A stretch of DNA of 64,000 nucleotides from Streptosporangium sp. NBC_01756 (GCF_035917975.1 NZ_CP109130.1:4154001-4218000), one strand, 5' to 3'; positions 25,716 to 34,714 are shown, numbered from the stretch's first letter. Notes: a model not told the origin generated them from the sequence alone. A program made the numbers and translations.

Positions 25716-26203
25716 CGCAGCCGATCGAGCTCGTCCGCGAAGGCCAGCCGTTCGGCGACCACCGAGAGGGTGTCCGCCGGAAGCACGCCCTCCTCCATGC
25801 TGAGCTCGATGAGCTCGTCGGAACTCACCCCGAGGTCGCTCAGGAGCTCGAAGTCACCTGCGGGCCGTACGCCCAGATCGGGTGTCTCCTTGTCCGGCGC
25901 GACCCCGGCCAGCTCACTGAAGAGCTCTCCGAGCTGGTCGGAGACCCCGGCCTGCGCATCGGACAGGAACGCGCGGGGCTCCTGGTCGCCCTGGTAGCGG
26001 ACGATCGCGAACCACTCGTCCTCCACCTCCACGCAGAGCAGGGCCAGTTCGTCGCCGTTGAGCGCGAGACGCTCCTGGACGGCGTCGCCCAGGTCGTCGG
26101 CTATCTCGGCGGCACTGAGATCGACCTCCGCACCGCTCCACCCCTCTGGGGTGCGGACGAAGGCCGCCGAGAACACGCTGTTGCCGGATGGTCTGGAGGG
26201 CAT
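25712..26203 (-). CDS. tRNA adenosine deaminase-associated protein, copy 2
   Basis: 163 residues, acidic, cytoplasmic. It aligns by eye with the next upstream gene over its full length: GW...SDLG/DDLG, ALLCVEVEDEWFAIVRYQGDQEPRAFLSDAQA against [29 protein letters not shown], and PAGDFELLSDLGVSSDELIEL against [21 protein letters not shown]. The family is named only from its position beside tadA in actinobacteria. ATG 26203 has GGGAG upstream. The stop overlaps the tadA start. Confidence 0.8.
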   Translation of the reverse strand: MPSRPSGNSVFSAAFVRTPEGWSGAEVDLSAAEIADDLGDAVQERLALNGDELALLCVEVEDEWFAIVRYQGDQEPRAFLSDAQAGVSDQLGELFSELAGVAPDKETPDLGVRPAGDFELLSDLGVSSDELIELSMEEGVLPADTLSVVAERLAFADELDRLR

Positions 26204-26219
26204 GGCCGATCTCCCAAGG

Positions 26220-26735
26220 TCAGCCGAACACCGAGTCGATGGCGCGTTCGAACGGCTCGGAGAATCCCAGCCGCGCGGCGATGCTGGACAGCACGTCCTC
26301 GGGGAGCAGATCGATGTCGCCGGAAAGGATGCCCAGCTCCATCTCGTCGAGCCCCAGGTCCGCGAAGATCGACAGATCCCCGGCGGGGAGAGCCGTCTCC
26401 TCGTCCTGGAGGATCGCCTCCAGCTCGTCCTCATCGGGGATCGGCACGTCGAGGTATTCCAGCGCCTGCTGCGCGAGCGGGAAGTCCCAGGACGCGGCGA
26501 TGTCGGAGAGGAAGACCTCCACCCGCTCACCGAACACCCGTAACGCCACGAAGAACTCATCCCCCACGGCGACCAGGCCAATCGTGCCGTTCATGCTCGG
26601 CTGCTGGCGCAGAGCATGAATCAGGCCGTCGAGATCCGAGGTGAGCGCCACCGGAAGCGTCTCCGCCTCCCAGCCGTCGTCCTCGCGATAGACCACGATG
26701 GCAAAGTCCAGCGGGTCTTGGTCTGCCATGGTCAT
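26220..26735 (-). CDS. tRNA adenosine deaminase-associated protein, copy 1
   Basis: 171 residues, strongly acidic (many D/E clusters such as [15 protein letters not shown]). Same family as the following gene, 16 bp apart, and therefore a tandem duplication inside the tadA operon. Start ATG 26735 or ATG 26729; neither has a strong ribosome site. It might bind tRNA-deaminase or act as a stability partner, but no activity is known. The divergent upp gene shares the promoter region 26736-26887. Confidence 0.82.
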   Translation of the reverse strand: MTMADQDPLDFAIVVYREDDGWEAETLPVALTSDLDGLIHALRQQPSMNGTIGLVAVGDEFFVALRVFGERVEVFLSDIAASWDFPLAQQALEYLDVPIPDEDELEAILQDEETALPAGDLSIFADLGLDEMELGILSGDIDLLPEDVLSSIAARLGFSEPFERAIDSVFG

Positions 26736-26887
26736 CCCCACCGATGCGTTCTCTACGGATGCTAATGCTTTCAGAACCAGCTCATCACCGTACGCCCGTC
26801 CGACCAAATTGTGATCAAAAGCGGGCCATGTCACGTGCGTACGGTCTGTTATCGCCTGACCAGCCATCCGGGATAACGTTGGCGCCC

Positions 26888-27526
26888 ATGGAGACCCTGG
26901 TCGTCGACCACCCCCTGGTGGCCCACAAGCTGACCGTGCTGCGGGACGCGAACACCGATTCACCCACCTTCCGCCGCCTCGCCGACGAACTGGTGACGCT
27001 GCTCGCCTACGAGGCGACCCGGCAGGTTCGCACGACCGAGGTGACGGTGCAGACTCCCGTCGCCGCCGCACAGGGCGTGCGACTGGCCCAGCCGTACCCG
27101 CTGGTCGTGCCCATCCTCCGGGCCGGCCTGGGCATGCTGGACGGCATGACCCGGCTGCTGCCGACGGCCGAGGTCGGTTTTCTGGGGATGGTCCGCAACG
27201 AATCCACACTGAAGGCGGAGACCTACGCCACCCGTCTTCCGGATGATCTGTCAGGCCGGCAGGTCTACGTGGTCGACCCGATGCTGGCCACCGGCGGCAC
27301 CCTGGCAGCGGCGATCGAGTTCCTCTTCGAGCGCGGTGCCGACGATGTGACCGCGCTGTGCCTGCTGGCCGCCCCCGAGGGCATCGCCCACATGGACGAG
27401 GTGTTCGCGGGCAGCACCAAGCCGATCCGCCTGGTGACGGCGGCCCTGGACGAGCGGCTGGACGAGCGGGGCTACATCGTGCCGGGGCTCGGTGACGCCG
27501 GAGACCGCCTCTACGGCGTCGTTTGA
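26888..27526 (+). CDS. upp: Uracil phosphoribosyltransferase
   Basis: 212 residues, normal length. It makes UMP from uracil and PRPP. The PRPP-binding motif [18 protein letters not shown] is exact, as are [13 protein letters not shown] and the C-terminal uracil-binding [18 protein letters not shown] 26888 is the family start ([11 protein letters not shown]); the longer open frame upstream lies in the promoter. GGGATAACGT just upstream may be part of a promoter close to the start codon. Confidence 0.96.
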   Translation: METLVVDHPLVAHKLTVLRDANTDSPTFRRLADELVTLLAYEATRQVRTTEVTVQTPVAAAQGVRLAQPYPLVVPILRAGLGMLDGMTRLLPTAEVGFLGMVRNESTLKAETYATRLPDDLSGRQVYVVDPMLATGGTLAAAIEFLFERGADDVTALCLLAAPEGIAHMDEVFAGSTKPIRLVTAALDERLDERGYIVPGLGDAGDRLYGVV

Positions 27527-27532
27527 GGTAAT

Positions 27533-27552
27533 CCTCCCCTTAAAGGGAGAGG
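27533..27552 (+). terminator. Weak hairpin after upp
   Basis: CCTC-CCCTT pairs with AAGGG-(A)-GAGG with one bulged base, 7 bp after the upp stop, followed by a T-rich stretch. Confidence 0.35.
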
Positions 27553-27665
27553 CGTTTCACTGTTTCTCCGTTACAGGTTGTGCTTGTCTGGGTACTGATA
27601 GTGACGAAGACATCTCTTCTGTGCCCCCGGCCCACGGAGGCCGCGGGCGCACACCAGGGAGAAAC

Positions 27666-27896
27666 ATGAGCGAGCGAATCATCCCAGGCACGGAGCCCGA
27701 TCGTTACGAGGACGTCAGCGCCGCGTTGCGAGACGAGTTCTCCGACGTCCATCCGGCGACCACGGTGGCCCGCTGCATAGAGGCGGCACACTACGGCGCC
27801 CTGGAGGTCACCGGTCACGCCCATCCCGGGCTGGTCGAGCGGATCGCCCGCAAACACCTCGAAGTCCTCGCACTGGTCGCGAGCGAGCACGGGTGA
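27666..27896 (+). CDS. Small conserved three-helix protein
   Basis: 76 residues: an N-terminal polar stretch, then VSAALRDEFSDVHPATTVARCIEAAHYGALEVTGHAHPGLVERIARKHLEVLA in pattern. This matches the short helical protein type labelled three-helix bundle dimerisation domain in actinobacteria. ATG 27666 follows GGGAGAAAC. Function unknown; probably soluble. A regulatory or partner role is a guess. Confidence 0.65.
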   Translation: MSERIIPGTEPDRYEDVSAALRDEFSDVHPATTVARCIEAAHYGALEVTGHAHPGLVERIARKHLEVLALVASEHG

Positions 27897-28030
27897 TGGA
27901 AGTCACATCGGCCGGAGCAGGGTCCTTGGGACGGTCCCGAGACTGTAATCGGTCGATGCGCTTTACCTCGCCTATGGCGTGGGTAATGTATACGGCGGGT
28001 GCAGTGGGTCAGTGGTAGTAGGAGGCCGCA

Positions 28031-28189
28031 GTGCAAGTCAAAAAAGTTCTCACGTATGGCGGTGCCGCCTTCGTAGCGTTTTTCCTGTTCACACGACCAG
28101 GTGACGCCGCGAACGCAGTGAAGGGCGCCATGGACACGGTGTACACAGCGGCCAATTCCCTGGCCTCATTCGTTTCCCATCTGTCATGA
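28031..28189 (+). CDS. 52-residue hydrophobic small protein coupled to the PH-domain gene
   Basis: GTG 28031 is preceded by AGGAGG with a 5-bp gap, the best ribosome site in the neighbourhood. The product begins VQVKKVLTYGGAAFVAFFLF, one short membrane helix with a basic N-terminus, and ends in a polar amphipathic tail (TVYTAANSLASFVSHLS). Its TGA overlaps the next gene start (ATGA at 28186-28189), so the two are translationally coupled. I do not know a function; a membrane partner of the PH-domain protein is the obvious inference. Confidence 0.7.
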   Translation: MQVKKVLTYGGAAFVAFFLFTRPGDAANAVKGAMDTVYTAANSLASFVSHLS

Positions 28190-28716
28190 GGCTGGTGACC
28201 CACGGGGACTCAGCTCCCTCGTCGGTCAACCGCTACCTACTCCCCCACGAACACCAGGTCATCATGGTGCGGCGCCACCCAGCCGTACTGCTCCGTCCGG
28301 TCGTCGAAGTGCTGGGCGGCCTGATCCTCGCCGGACTGCTCAGCAAGTGGTTCGGCGACCAAGGCGGCAGCGGCGCGCTCGTCGTCGTCTGGTGGGCATG
28401 GCTCCTGCTGCTGATCCGCTTCGTGTGGAAAGTGGCGGAGTGGTCGGTCGACTACTTCGTCGTCACCTCGAAGCGGATGCTGCTCACCACGGGGCTGGTC
28501 ACCCGCAAGGTCGACATGATGCCCCTCGGCAAGGTGACCGACATGAGCTTCCAGCGCTCACTGCTCGGTCGCATGATGGGATATGGCGAATTCGTCCTGG
28601 AGTCGGCCGGTCAGGACCAGGCCCTGTCCAGGGTCAACTACATCCCCTATCCGGAGACCCTTTACCTTGAGGTCTGCCAGATGCTGTTCCCCGGAGGAAA
28701 CGATTCGGATGATTAG
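28186..28716 (+). CDS. Bacterial PH-domain (YdbS/DUF304-like) membrane protein
   Basis: 176 residues. Two adjacent membrane helices (about 36-54 and 64-82) are followed by a bacterial PH domain: VDYFVVTSKRMLLTTGLVTRKVDMMPLGKVTDMSFQRSLLGRMMGYGEFVLESAG in pattern, the classic DUF304 core. The cytoplasmic PH domain probably binds lipid or protein; precise role unknown. Coupled to the small hydrophobic protein in front. Confidence 0.88.
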   Translation: MRLVTHGDSAPSSVNRYLLPHEHQVIMVRRHPAVLLRPVVEVLGGLILAGLLSKWFGDQGGSGALVVVWWAWLLLLIRFVWKVAEWSVDYFVVTSKRMLLTTGLVTRKVDMMPLGKVTDMSFQRSLLGRMMGYGEFVLESAGQDQALSRVNYIPYPETLYLEVCQMLFPGGNDSDD

Positions 28717-28848
28717 TTCCCCCGCGTCCTTTATGGCAGGACGGTAGGGAAGAGTCCGGCTACAGATTTTTCAGGTGGGGTTACCCGATTCGACTGCTTC
28801 ATGCAATCATGGCGGGAACATTGACCATCCCCCGCCCTGAGAGATCAG

Positions 28849-30207
28849 ATGCCGAGTCAGGGAACCATTGGTGACCGCGTCCGCGGACTGCGGTTGAGTA
28901 GGCGCATGTCTCAGGCCCAGCTGGCTGGGCCTGACCTCTCCGACAGTTACGTCTCCCTCATCGAGTCGGGCAAGCGCACGCCGACTCCAGTGGTCGCCCG
29001 CCTGCTGGCCGAACGGCTGGGGTGCACCACCGAGTTTCTGCTGCACGGGATCGAGCCCCGCCAGCGCATCGACACCGAACTGGGTCTGCGCCATGCGGAG
29101 CTTGAACTGCAGCACGGTGACCCGTATGTCGCCGCCGAGCGGTTCGGCGAGATCGTCAAGGTCGCCGGCGAGGAGAACGCCATGCTCGCCGCGCACGCGC
29201 GGTTCGGGCGGGCCCGTGCCCTGGAATCCCAGGGCAGGATCGGCCCGGCGGTGGAGGCGTTCGAACGGCTCCGCCGTGAGGCGGCCAGCCATCCCGAACG
29301 ACTCGCCGACCTGCCGCTGACCGTGGCGCTGAGCCGTTGCTACCAGCACGCAGGGGACACCCTGCGTGCCCACGACCTGGCGACTGCGGCCCTCAGCCAG
29401 GTCGAGCGGCTGGTTCTGAACGACGGCGAGATCGCCGTGGATCTGGCCGCCGCCCTGATGGAGACCGAGCCCGCCCGCCGGCCGCACTCCCCGGGCCTGG
29501 ACTACGTACGGCATGTCCTGTCGGCCAACGGCGTTCCGGTGGCGGTCAACCGCATCGCCGAGATCCGTTCTCTCTGGGAGGCGAGCATCGCCGCCGCCGA
29601 GGGCGAGGACTCGGCGCTGGCCGTTCGTCTGGCCGACGACGCGATCGCGGCCGGACGACCGGCCCGGCTGGCCTTCCGGCTCGCCCACATCGCGATGGAC
29701 TGGTCGCAGCTCATCGTCTCCTTCGACACGGAGTCGCTCGACGAGGCCCGCGAGCTCGCGTCCGCCGCGAGCAAGGTCTTTGGCACGTTCCCTGAGAGGG
29801 CGCACGACCACACCAGGAGTCTGGTGGTGCTCGCCTCCATCCAGCTCAGCGGGGGCGATCCGAGTGGCGCGGCCGATCTGGCCAGGTCGGCCCTCATGAT
29901 GCCGGACGCCTTGCTCGGTGTCACGGCCGCCACCGCGCAGATGGTCCTCGCCCAGGTCTCGCTCGCCACGGGCGAGGGTGACACCGTGACCATCCTGCAC
30001 AGCGCCCGCGAGCTGCTCGGCAGCCTGCGGCCCGGCACCTCCGGCCCCGATCGGGAGGCCGCGCGGGTCTGGCGTCGGCTCGGCGACCTCTACGGTCAGG
30101 CCGGTGCCGGCGAGGAGCAGGTGAGCGCATATCGCAAGGCGCTTGAGACGGCCGGTGTACGGAGTGCGATGGTAGGTATGACGGTCGATTCGGCGCTGGT
30201 TCGGTAA
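28849..30207 (+). CDS. XRE-type regulator with TPR sensor domain
   Basis: 452 residues. The N-terminal helix-turn-helix spans residues 7-65 (IGDRVRGLRLSRRMSQAQLAGPDLSDSYVSLIESGKRTP in pattern). The remainder is made of TPR-like helical pairs, in the manner of RRNPP or peptide-sensing regulators and actinobacterial HTH-TPR proteins. No NB-ARC is present. Start ATG 28849 fits the domain. Its ligand and targets are unknown; no partner peptide gene was recognised nearby, though the 132-bp gap upstream contains its own promoter region. Confidence 0.88.
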   Translation: MPSQGTIGDRVRGLRLSRRMSQAQLAGPDLSDSYVSLIESGKRTPTPVVARLLAERLGCTTEFLLHGIEPRQRIDTELGLRHAELELQHGDPYVAAERFGEIVKVAGEENAMLAAHARFGRARALESQGRIGPAVEAFERLRREAASHPERLADLPLTVALSRCYQHAGDTLRAHDLATAALSQVERLVLNDGEIAVDLAAALMETEPARRPHSPGLDYVRHVLSANGVPVAVNRIAEIRSLWEASIAAAEGEDSALAVRLADDAIAAGRPARLAFRLAHIAMDWSQLIVSFDTESLDEARELASAASKVFGTFPERAHDHTRSLVVLASIQLSGGDPSGAADLARSALMMPDALLGVTAATAQMVLAQVSLATGEGDTVTILHSARELLGSLRPGTSGPDREAARVWRRLGDLYGQAGAGEEQVSAYRKALETAGVRSAMVGMTVDSALVR

Positions 30208-30267
30208 AGGTTCCGCCCTTCCGGGGCTTCTGATTTGTTTTTCTGCCGCCGGAATAATTAGGGTCGA

Positions 30268-30294
30268 CCAGTCATTGACTCATAGGATGATTGG
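30268..30294. promoter_or_regulatory. Inverted repeat upstream of the GntR gene
   Basis: CCAGTCAT-N11-ATGATTGG (7 of 8 positions complementary), 22 bp before the GTG at 30316; candidate autoregulatory site of the FadR-type regulator. Confidence 0.35.
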
Positions 30295-30315
30295 TTTCCC
30301 CGGAGGAGGCGGACT

Positions 30316-31008
30316 GTGAGTCTGCGTACGGCGCAGCGAGCATCCCTCGTCGACCAGGTGATCGATCAGCTCAAAGAGCAGATCACTTCGAACTCCTGGC
30401 AGATGCACGCGAAGATCCCCACCGAGACCGTGCTGGCCGAGCAGCTCGGAGTCGGACGCAACACCGTGCGTGAGGCCGTAAGGGCCCTCACGCACGCCGG
30501 TCTGCTGGAATGCCGCCAGGGTGACGGCACCTACGTCCGCGCCACGAGCGAGCTTTCGGGAGCCATGCTGCGGCGGCTGCGCGCCGCCGAGCAGTTGGAG
30601 ATCCTGGAAGTACGGCGTGCGCTGGAAGTGGAGGCCGCTCGGTTGGCCGCGACGAGGCGCAGTGACGCCGACATCGCCCGGATCGAGACCGCTCTGGCCG
30701 AACGGGAGCGGGCCTGGGAGGTCGGCGAGCCCAACGCGTTCGTCGAAGCCGACCTCGCCTTCCATGTCGCGGTCGTCCAGGCCACCCACAACCTGGTTCT
30801 GATCGATCTCTACGAGGATTTCTCGGCGGCCCTGCGGGCCAGCATCACCGCTGCGGGCACCTCGCTCAACAGCACCTACATCCCTCACGAGGCCATCGCC
30901 CGCGCCATCGCGGCTGGTGACGTGTCCGCCGCCGAACGCGCCGGCCACGCGTGCATGGAGCACATCCTGATCGCCCTGACCGATGTTCAGGAGCTCTCCT
31001 CCCCCTGA
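30316..31008 (+). CDS. GntR-family (FadR subfamily) regulator
   Basis: 230 residues. Winged helix at 10-75 with IPTETVLAEQLGVGRNTVREAVRALTHAGLLECRQGDGTYV in pattern, then an all-helical FCD ligand domain with the metal-binding D (ADLAFHVAVV), and His residues (HEAIARAI and HACMEHI). FCD regulators sense carboxylate metabolites through a bound metal. GTG 30316 has GGAGGAGG about 8 bp upstream. No adjacent metabolic operon, so the ligand is unknown. Confidence 0.9.
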   Translation: MSLRTAQRASLVDQVIDQLKEQITSNSWQMHAKIPTETVLAEQLGVGRNTVREAVRALTHAGLLECRQGDGTYVRATSELSGAMLRRLRAAEQLEILEVRRALEVEAARLAATRRSDADIARIETALAERERAWEVGEPNAFVEADLAFHVAVVQATHNLVLIDLYEDFSAALRASITAAGTSLNSTYIPHEAIARAIAAGDVSAAERAGHACMEHILIALTDVQELSSP

Positions 31009-31030
31009 CTCCCGCTTTTCTATCGCGTAT

Positions 31031-31069
31031 GCGAAGGGCTCCACCCCTCATCGGGGTGGAGCCCTTCGC
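31031..31069. terminator. Strong bidirectional hairpin terminator
   Basis: Perfect 17-bp arms starting GCGAAGGGCTCCACCCC (31031-31047) and complement 31053-31069, 5-nt loop. Shared by the convergent GntR and sliding-clamp genes. Confidence 0.8.
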
Positions 31070-31081
31070 GCATGCGGCCCT

Positions 31082-32179
31082 TCAGTTGAGGCGCAGGGAC
31101 ATCACGAGATAGCGGAAAGCGGGGTCGGCGTCTCCGGGCACCTCGGCGATGAGGGCCGGGCGGCTTGGAGACTGCATGTTGAGCCGTACGTACTCGGTGT
31201 CGACGCCGGTCAGACCGTCCAGCAGGAACTGGGACTGGAAGGCGATCTGGATGCCGTCACCGGACAGCTCGGCCTCCAGGGACTCGGTGCCCCGCCCGAT
31301 GTCGCCGCCGCCCGCCTGGATGAGCACCTGCCCCTGGCCGAACGACAGCCGGATCGCGGTGTTGCGCTCGGCGACCAGCGCCACCCGCTTGATCGCTTCG
31401 ATGAACGGGGCCACCCGCAGATCGGCTCGGATCGGCCAGTCGTCGGTCAGCCGTGAGCGGTAGTCGATGAACTGCTCGTCGAGCAGACGGACCGTGGTGC
31501 TCCGGCCGACGCTCTCGAAGCCCGCGACGCCGTCGCCCAGTGCCATCGACACCTCGCCGCCGCGCAGCGACCTGGCCACCTCCACGAGCACGCGGGCGGG
31601 CACCATGGCCGCGGCCGTGGCCTCGGCCTGCTCAGGACGCCAGTCGAACTCCCTGGCCGCGATCCGGTAACGGTCGGTGGCGGCCATGGTCACGGCCGCT
31701 CCGGAGATGTCGATCCGGATGCCGGTCAACATGGGGAGCGTCTCGTCGCGGCTGGCCGCGGACGCCACCTGGCCGACCGCGCTCGCGAAGATCCCGCCGC
31801 CGACCGCGCCGACCTTCGGGGGCATGTCCGGCAGGGTGGGGAAGTCTTCCACCGGCATGGTGAGCAGGCCGAACTCCGCGCTGCCGCAGGTCAGCACCGC
31901 CTCGGAACCACTGGTGACGATCTCCACCGGCTGGGCCGGCAGGCTCCGGGTGATCTCCGCGAGAATCCGGCCCGGAATCAGCACCCGGCCCGGCTCCGCC
32001 ACCTCGGCCTCGACCGAGGCGCGGGCGGAGACGTCGTAGTCGAAGGCCGACAACACGAGATCGTCCCCAGCCTCCAGAAGCAGGCCGGAGAGCACCGGAA
32101 CGGCCGGACGGCTCGGCAGGGCCCGGGCGACCCAGGCCACCGCGTCGGCCAGGACATCACGGTTAACCTGGAACTTCAC
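31082..32179 (-). CDS. DNA polymerase III beta sliding clamp (DnaN-type, away from dnaA)
   Basis: 365 residues, full length for a three-domain clamp. N-terminus MKFQVNRDVLADAVAWVARALPSRP, middle ISGAAVTMAATDRYRIAAREF and C-terminus RYLVMSLRLN correspond to the DnaN domains, including the final M-x-x-R-L segment of the partner-binding groove. In actinobacteria the main dnaN lies next to dnaA and recF; here the neighbours are a GntR gene (convergent) and a NarL response regulator, so this is probably a second clamp such as those in some streptomycetes. It could also be the only copy after rearrangement; the window cannot decide. ATG 32179 has GGAAGGATTG upstream. Confidence 0.9.
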   Translation of the reverse strand: MKFQVNRDVLADAVAWVARALPSRPAVPVLSGLLLEAGDDLVLSAFDYDVSARASVEAEVAEPGRVLIPGRILAEITRSLPAQPVEIVTSGSEAVLTCGSAEFGLLTMPVEDFPTLPDMPPKVGAVGGGIFASAVGQVASAASRDETLPMLTGIRIDISGAAVTMAATDRYRIAAREFDWRPEQAEATAAAMVPARVLVEVARSLRGGEVSMALGDGVAGFESVGRSTTVRLLDEQFIDYRSRLTDDWPIRADLRVAPFIEAIKRVALVAERNTAIRLSFGQGQVLIQAGGGDIGRGTESLEAELSGDGIQIAFQSQFLLDGLTGVDTEYVRLNMQSPSRPALIAEVPGDADPAFRYLVMSLRLN

Positions 32180-32388
32180 CTGATCAATCCTTCCGTCCTG
32201 AACGGCACCGGGTGTGCGGGCCGTACGTCATCAGAACGGTAGCCGGTATGACCGACAGAACGGTGACAGCGTGCCCCTCATGTTGACTTCATCCGGACAG
32301 AGCCGCCTTCAAGGCGGTAACGGCTTATCGGGTTGTTAGAAGTGCGTTGACCGATATGGCGGTGCGGCCCACGGCCGGGAGCGGCCGG

Positions 32389-33054
32389 TCACGGCTGGGA
32401 GCGGGCGGCGTTGAGGTAGGTCAGGACGGCCAGGACGCGGCGGTTGTCGTCGTCGGACGGGGCGAGGTCGAGCTTGCCGAAGATGCTGGCCGTGTGCTTG
32501 CCGACCGCGCTCTCGCTGAGGAACAGCCGCTGGGAGATGGCGGCGTTGGAACGGCCCTCGGCCATCAGCTCCAGCACCTCGCGCTCACGCGGGGTCAGTG
32601 CGCCGAGCGGCTCGTGCCGGGCGGTGCTGGCCAGGAGCTTGGCGATCACCTCGGGATCCATCGCGGTGCCCCCGGCGGCCACGCGGCGGACCGCGTCGAC
32701 GAACTGCTCGGTGTTGAACACCCGGTCCTTGAGGAGATAGCCGACCGCACCGGAGCCGTCGGCCAGCAACTCGCGGGCGTAGAGCTGCTCGACGTGCTGG
32801 GAGAGCACGAGCACCGGCAGCCCGGGGGCGGCCTTGCGGGCGGCCAGCGCCGCCTGGAGACCCTCGTCGGTGAAGGTGGGCGGGAGCCGTACGTCGACCA
32901 CGGCGACGTCGGGCCGCTCGTCGACCAGCGCCCTCAGCAGCTCGGGACCGGACTCGACCGACGCGACGACCTCGAAGCCGTGCGCCTGAAGCAGATGGAC
33001 GAGGCCCTCCCTGAGGAGATAGAGGTCCTCCGCGATGACGACTCGTTGACTCAT
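32389..33054 (-). CDS. NarL/LuxR-type response regulator
   Basis: 221 residues. Receiver domain with phosphoacceptor Asp54 (VAVVDVRLPP), acidic E9/D10 and Lys near 109 (LLKDRV). The LuxR helix-turn-helix at 150-215 reads LTPREREVLELMAEGRSNAAISQRLFLSESAVGKHTASIFGKL in pattern. It overlaps the kinase stop/start (ATGA at 33051-33054) and so is co-translated with it. Probable targets are the divergent ABC exporter genes. Confidence 0.93.
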   Translation of the reverse strand: MSQRVVIAEDLYLLREGLVHLLQAHGFEVVASVESGPELLRALVDERPDVAVVDVRLPPTFTDEGLQAALAARKAAPGLPVLVLSQHVEQLYARELLADGSGAVGYLLKDRVFNTEQFVDAVRRVAAGGTAMDPEVIAKLLASTARHEPLGALTPREREVLELMAEGRSNAAISQRLFLSESAVGKHTASIFGKLDLAPSDDDNRRVLAVLTYLNAARSQP

Positions 33055-34586
33055 CGGTCAGACTCTAGACGGCCCGGCCCGACCTCTGCCATCAGCTGCC
33101 GGCGCGAGCGTGCGATGGGGATCCCCAGGGCCGCGCCGTACATGGTGAGGCCCAGGGCGATGTTGAAGATGATCACCGGCCACTGCCACGGCTCGGGCAG
33201 GTGGAAGGCGAGGAACCAGCCCTTGTCGTCGAACCCGGTGATCTTGAGGACCATCGCGACCAGTCCCTGCGGGAACAGGGGGAGCCAGCCCAGCCCCCAG
33301 CCGATCCCGACGACGGCGAGCCGCCACCCGGACAGCGGAGGCTGCTCCGGGAGGGCGGCGCCCCAGCCCGACATGTGCGGCAGGTCGATCGTGGCGGTGG
33401 TGGGACCGCCCGGCGGGCTGCTGAGCGCGAGCACCCCGTCGAAGGCCGCCAGCCGCCGCTCGATGCCGCGCAGGCCGCTGCCCCGTGCGGGGTCGGCGCC
33501 GCCCGAGCCGTCGTCGGTGACGGTGACGCGCAGCGCCCTGCCCTGGGTGCTGATGTCGATCCACGCGCGGTCCGCGCCTCCGTGGCGGACCGCGTTGGTG
33601 AGCAGCTCACTGATCGAGAAGTAGGCCGCTGACTCGACGGGTGACTCCGGGCGGTCCTTCAGGTCGACGGTGACCGTGACCTTCAGCGGGCTGTCCAGCG
33701 CCAGGGCGCGTACCGCGTCGCCCAGGCCGCGTTCGGCCAGGACCGGCGGATGGATGCCCCTGACCAGGTCGCGCAGTTCGGTGAGCGCCGTGGACGAGGC
33801 CTCGCGCACCTTGGCCAGCAGGGCCTTGGCAGCGGCCGGGTCGGATTCCATCAACTCCTCGACCGCGCCGAGCGTCATGCCCATGGCGACGAGCCTGGCC
33901 TGGGCGCCGTCGTGCAGGTCGCGCTCGATCCGCCGCAGCTCGGACGCCTGGGAGTCGACCGCCGCCAGCCTGACCTGGTCGAGCCGCTGGACCCGGCCGG
34001 CCAGCACGGACCTGGTGGTGGGAGCGAGCCACAGGTGGTTCCACCACCCGTAGAACCGCAGCAGCCACGGCGTCGCGACGAGCCCCGCCGCGGCGACGGC
34101 CACCCCCAGGGGAGCGGCCTGCGGAGCCCAGTACCACGGCATGGTCAGGCCGTATCCGACCCCGGCCAGGGGCAGCAGCAGCAGGCTGCCGCCGACGAGC
34201 GGGTTCAGCGCCAGCCAGAAGTTGTCCCGCCAGGTGGCGGGGTCGGTGAACATCCACTTCCAGCGGTTGTTCCACGCGGGCCACCACGGCGTCTTGTAGA
34301 GCTGGCGGTCATGGCGGTACCAGCCGTCCGGCTGGCGGTGGGGCGGAGGGGGCGGCGGCAGGTAGGACGACGCCGTCTCGACGCCCAGCCATCGGCCGTT
34401 CAACCTCCTGGCGACCGTCGTGCGGTGTCTGACCAGCCTGACCACGGGGGGGAAGACGAAGACCAGCCCCAGTCCGGTCAGGACGGCGGCGACCAGACCC
34501 AGCCCGATCAGGAGGACGTCCGTCAGGGCCAGCGCCCCGAAGGCGAGGGCCCGGCCGATGGTCACCACGTGTCGCCTCATGTCCAC
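33051..34586 (-). CDS. NarL-partner sensor histidine kinase with C-terminal membrane segments
   Basis: 511 residues. Order: two N-terminal membrane helices (about 10-45), a Pro/Trp-rich sensor segment with WW motifs, two more helices (about 129-175), HisKA_3 with phosphoacceptor His225 (RRIERDLHDGAQARL), and the HATPase_c domain with N-box ELLTNAVRHGG and GSGLRGIERRL. After the ATPase domain, residues 425-500 hold further hydrophobic helices (WRLAVVGIGWGLGWL and VIIFNIALGLTMYG), an uncommon position. DesK/NarX-type output to the downstream response regulator. Divergent from the ABC transporter, a usual layout for envelope-stress or drug-sensing systems. Confidence 0.92.
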   Translation of the reverse strand: MDMRRHVVTIGRALAFGALALTDVLLIGLGLVAAVLTGLGLVFVFPPVVRLVRHRTTVARRLNGRWLGVETASSYLPPPPPPHRQPDGWYRHDRQLYKTPWWPAWNNRWKWMFTDPATWRDNFWLALNPLVGGSLLLLPLAGVGYGLTMPWYWAPQAAPLGVAVAAAGLVATPWLLRFYGWWNHLWLAPTTRSVLAGRVQRLDQVRLAAVDSQASELRRIERDLHDGAQARLVAMGMTLGAVEELMESDPAAAKALLAKVREASSTALTELRDLVRGIHPPVLAERGLGDAVRALALDSPLKVTVTVDLKDRPESPVESAAYFSISELLTNAVRHGGADRAWIDISTQGRALRVTVTDDGSGGADPARGSGLRGIERRLAAFDGVLALSSPPGGPTTATIDLPHMSGWGAALPEQPPLSGWRLAVVGIGWGLGWLPLFPQGLVAMVLKITGFDDKGWFLAFHLPEPWQWPVIIFNIALGLTMYGAALGIPIARSRRQLMAEVGPGRLESDR

Positions 34587-34714
34587 CAGTGTCGGCGATC
34601 GGCCGCCCTTGCGCCCAGTGGCGCTGGACGCCGTCCGGAGGTGGAGGTAGCCACACCCCCGCCGGGTGCCCAGGCGGATTCCGTACGGCCCGCGAAATTC
34701 CTAACGTCGTCGGC

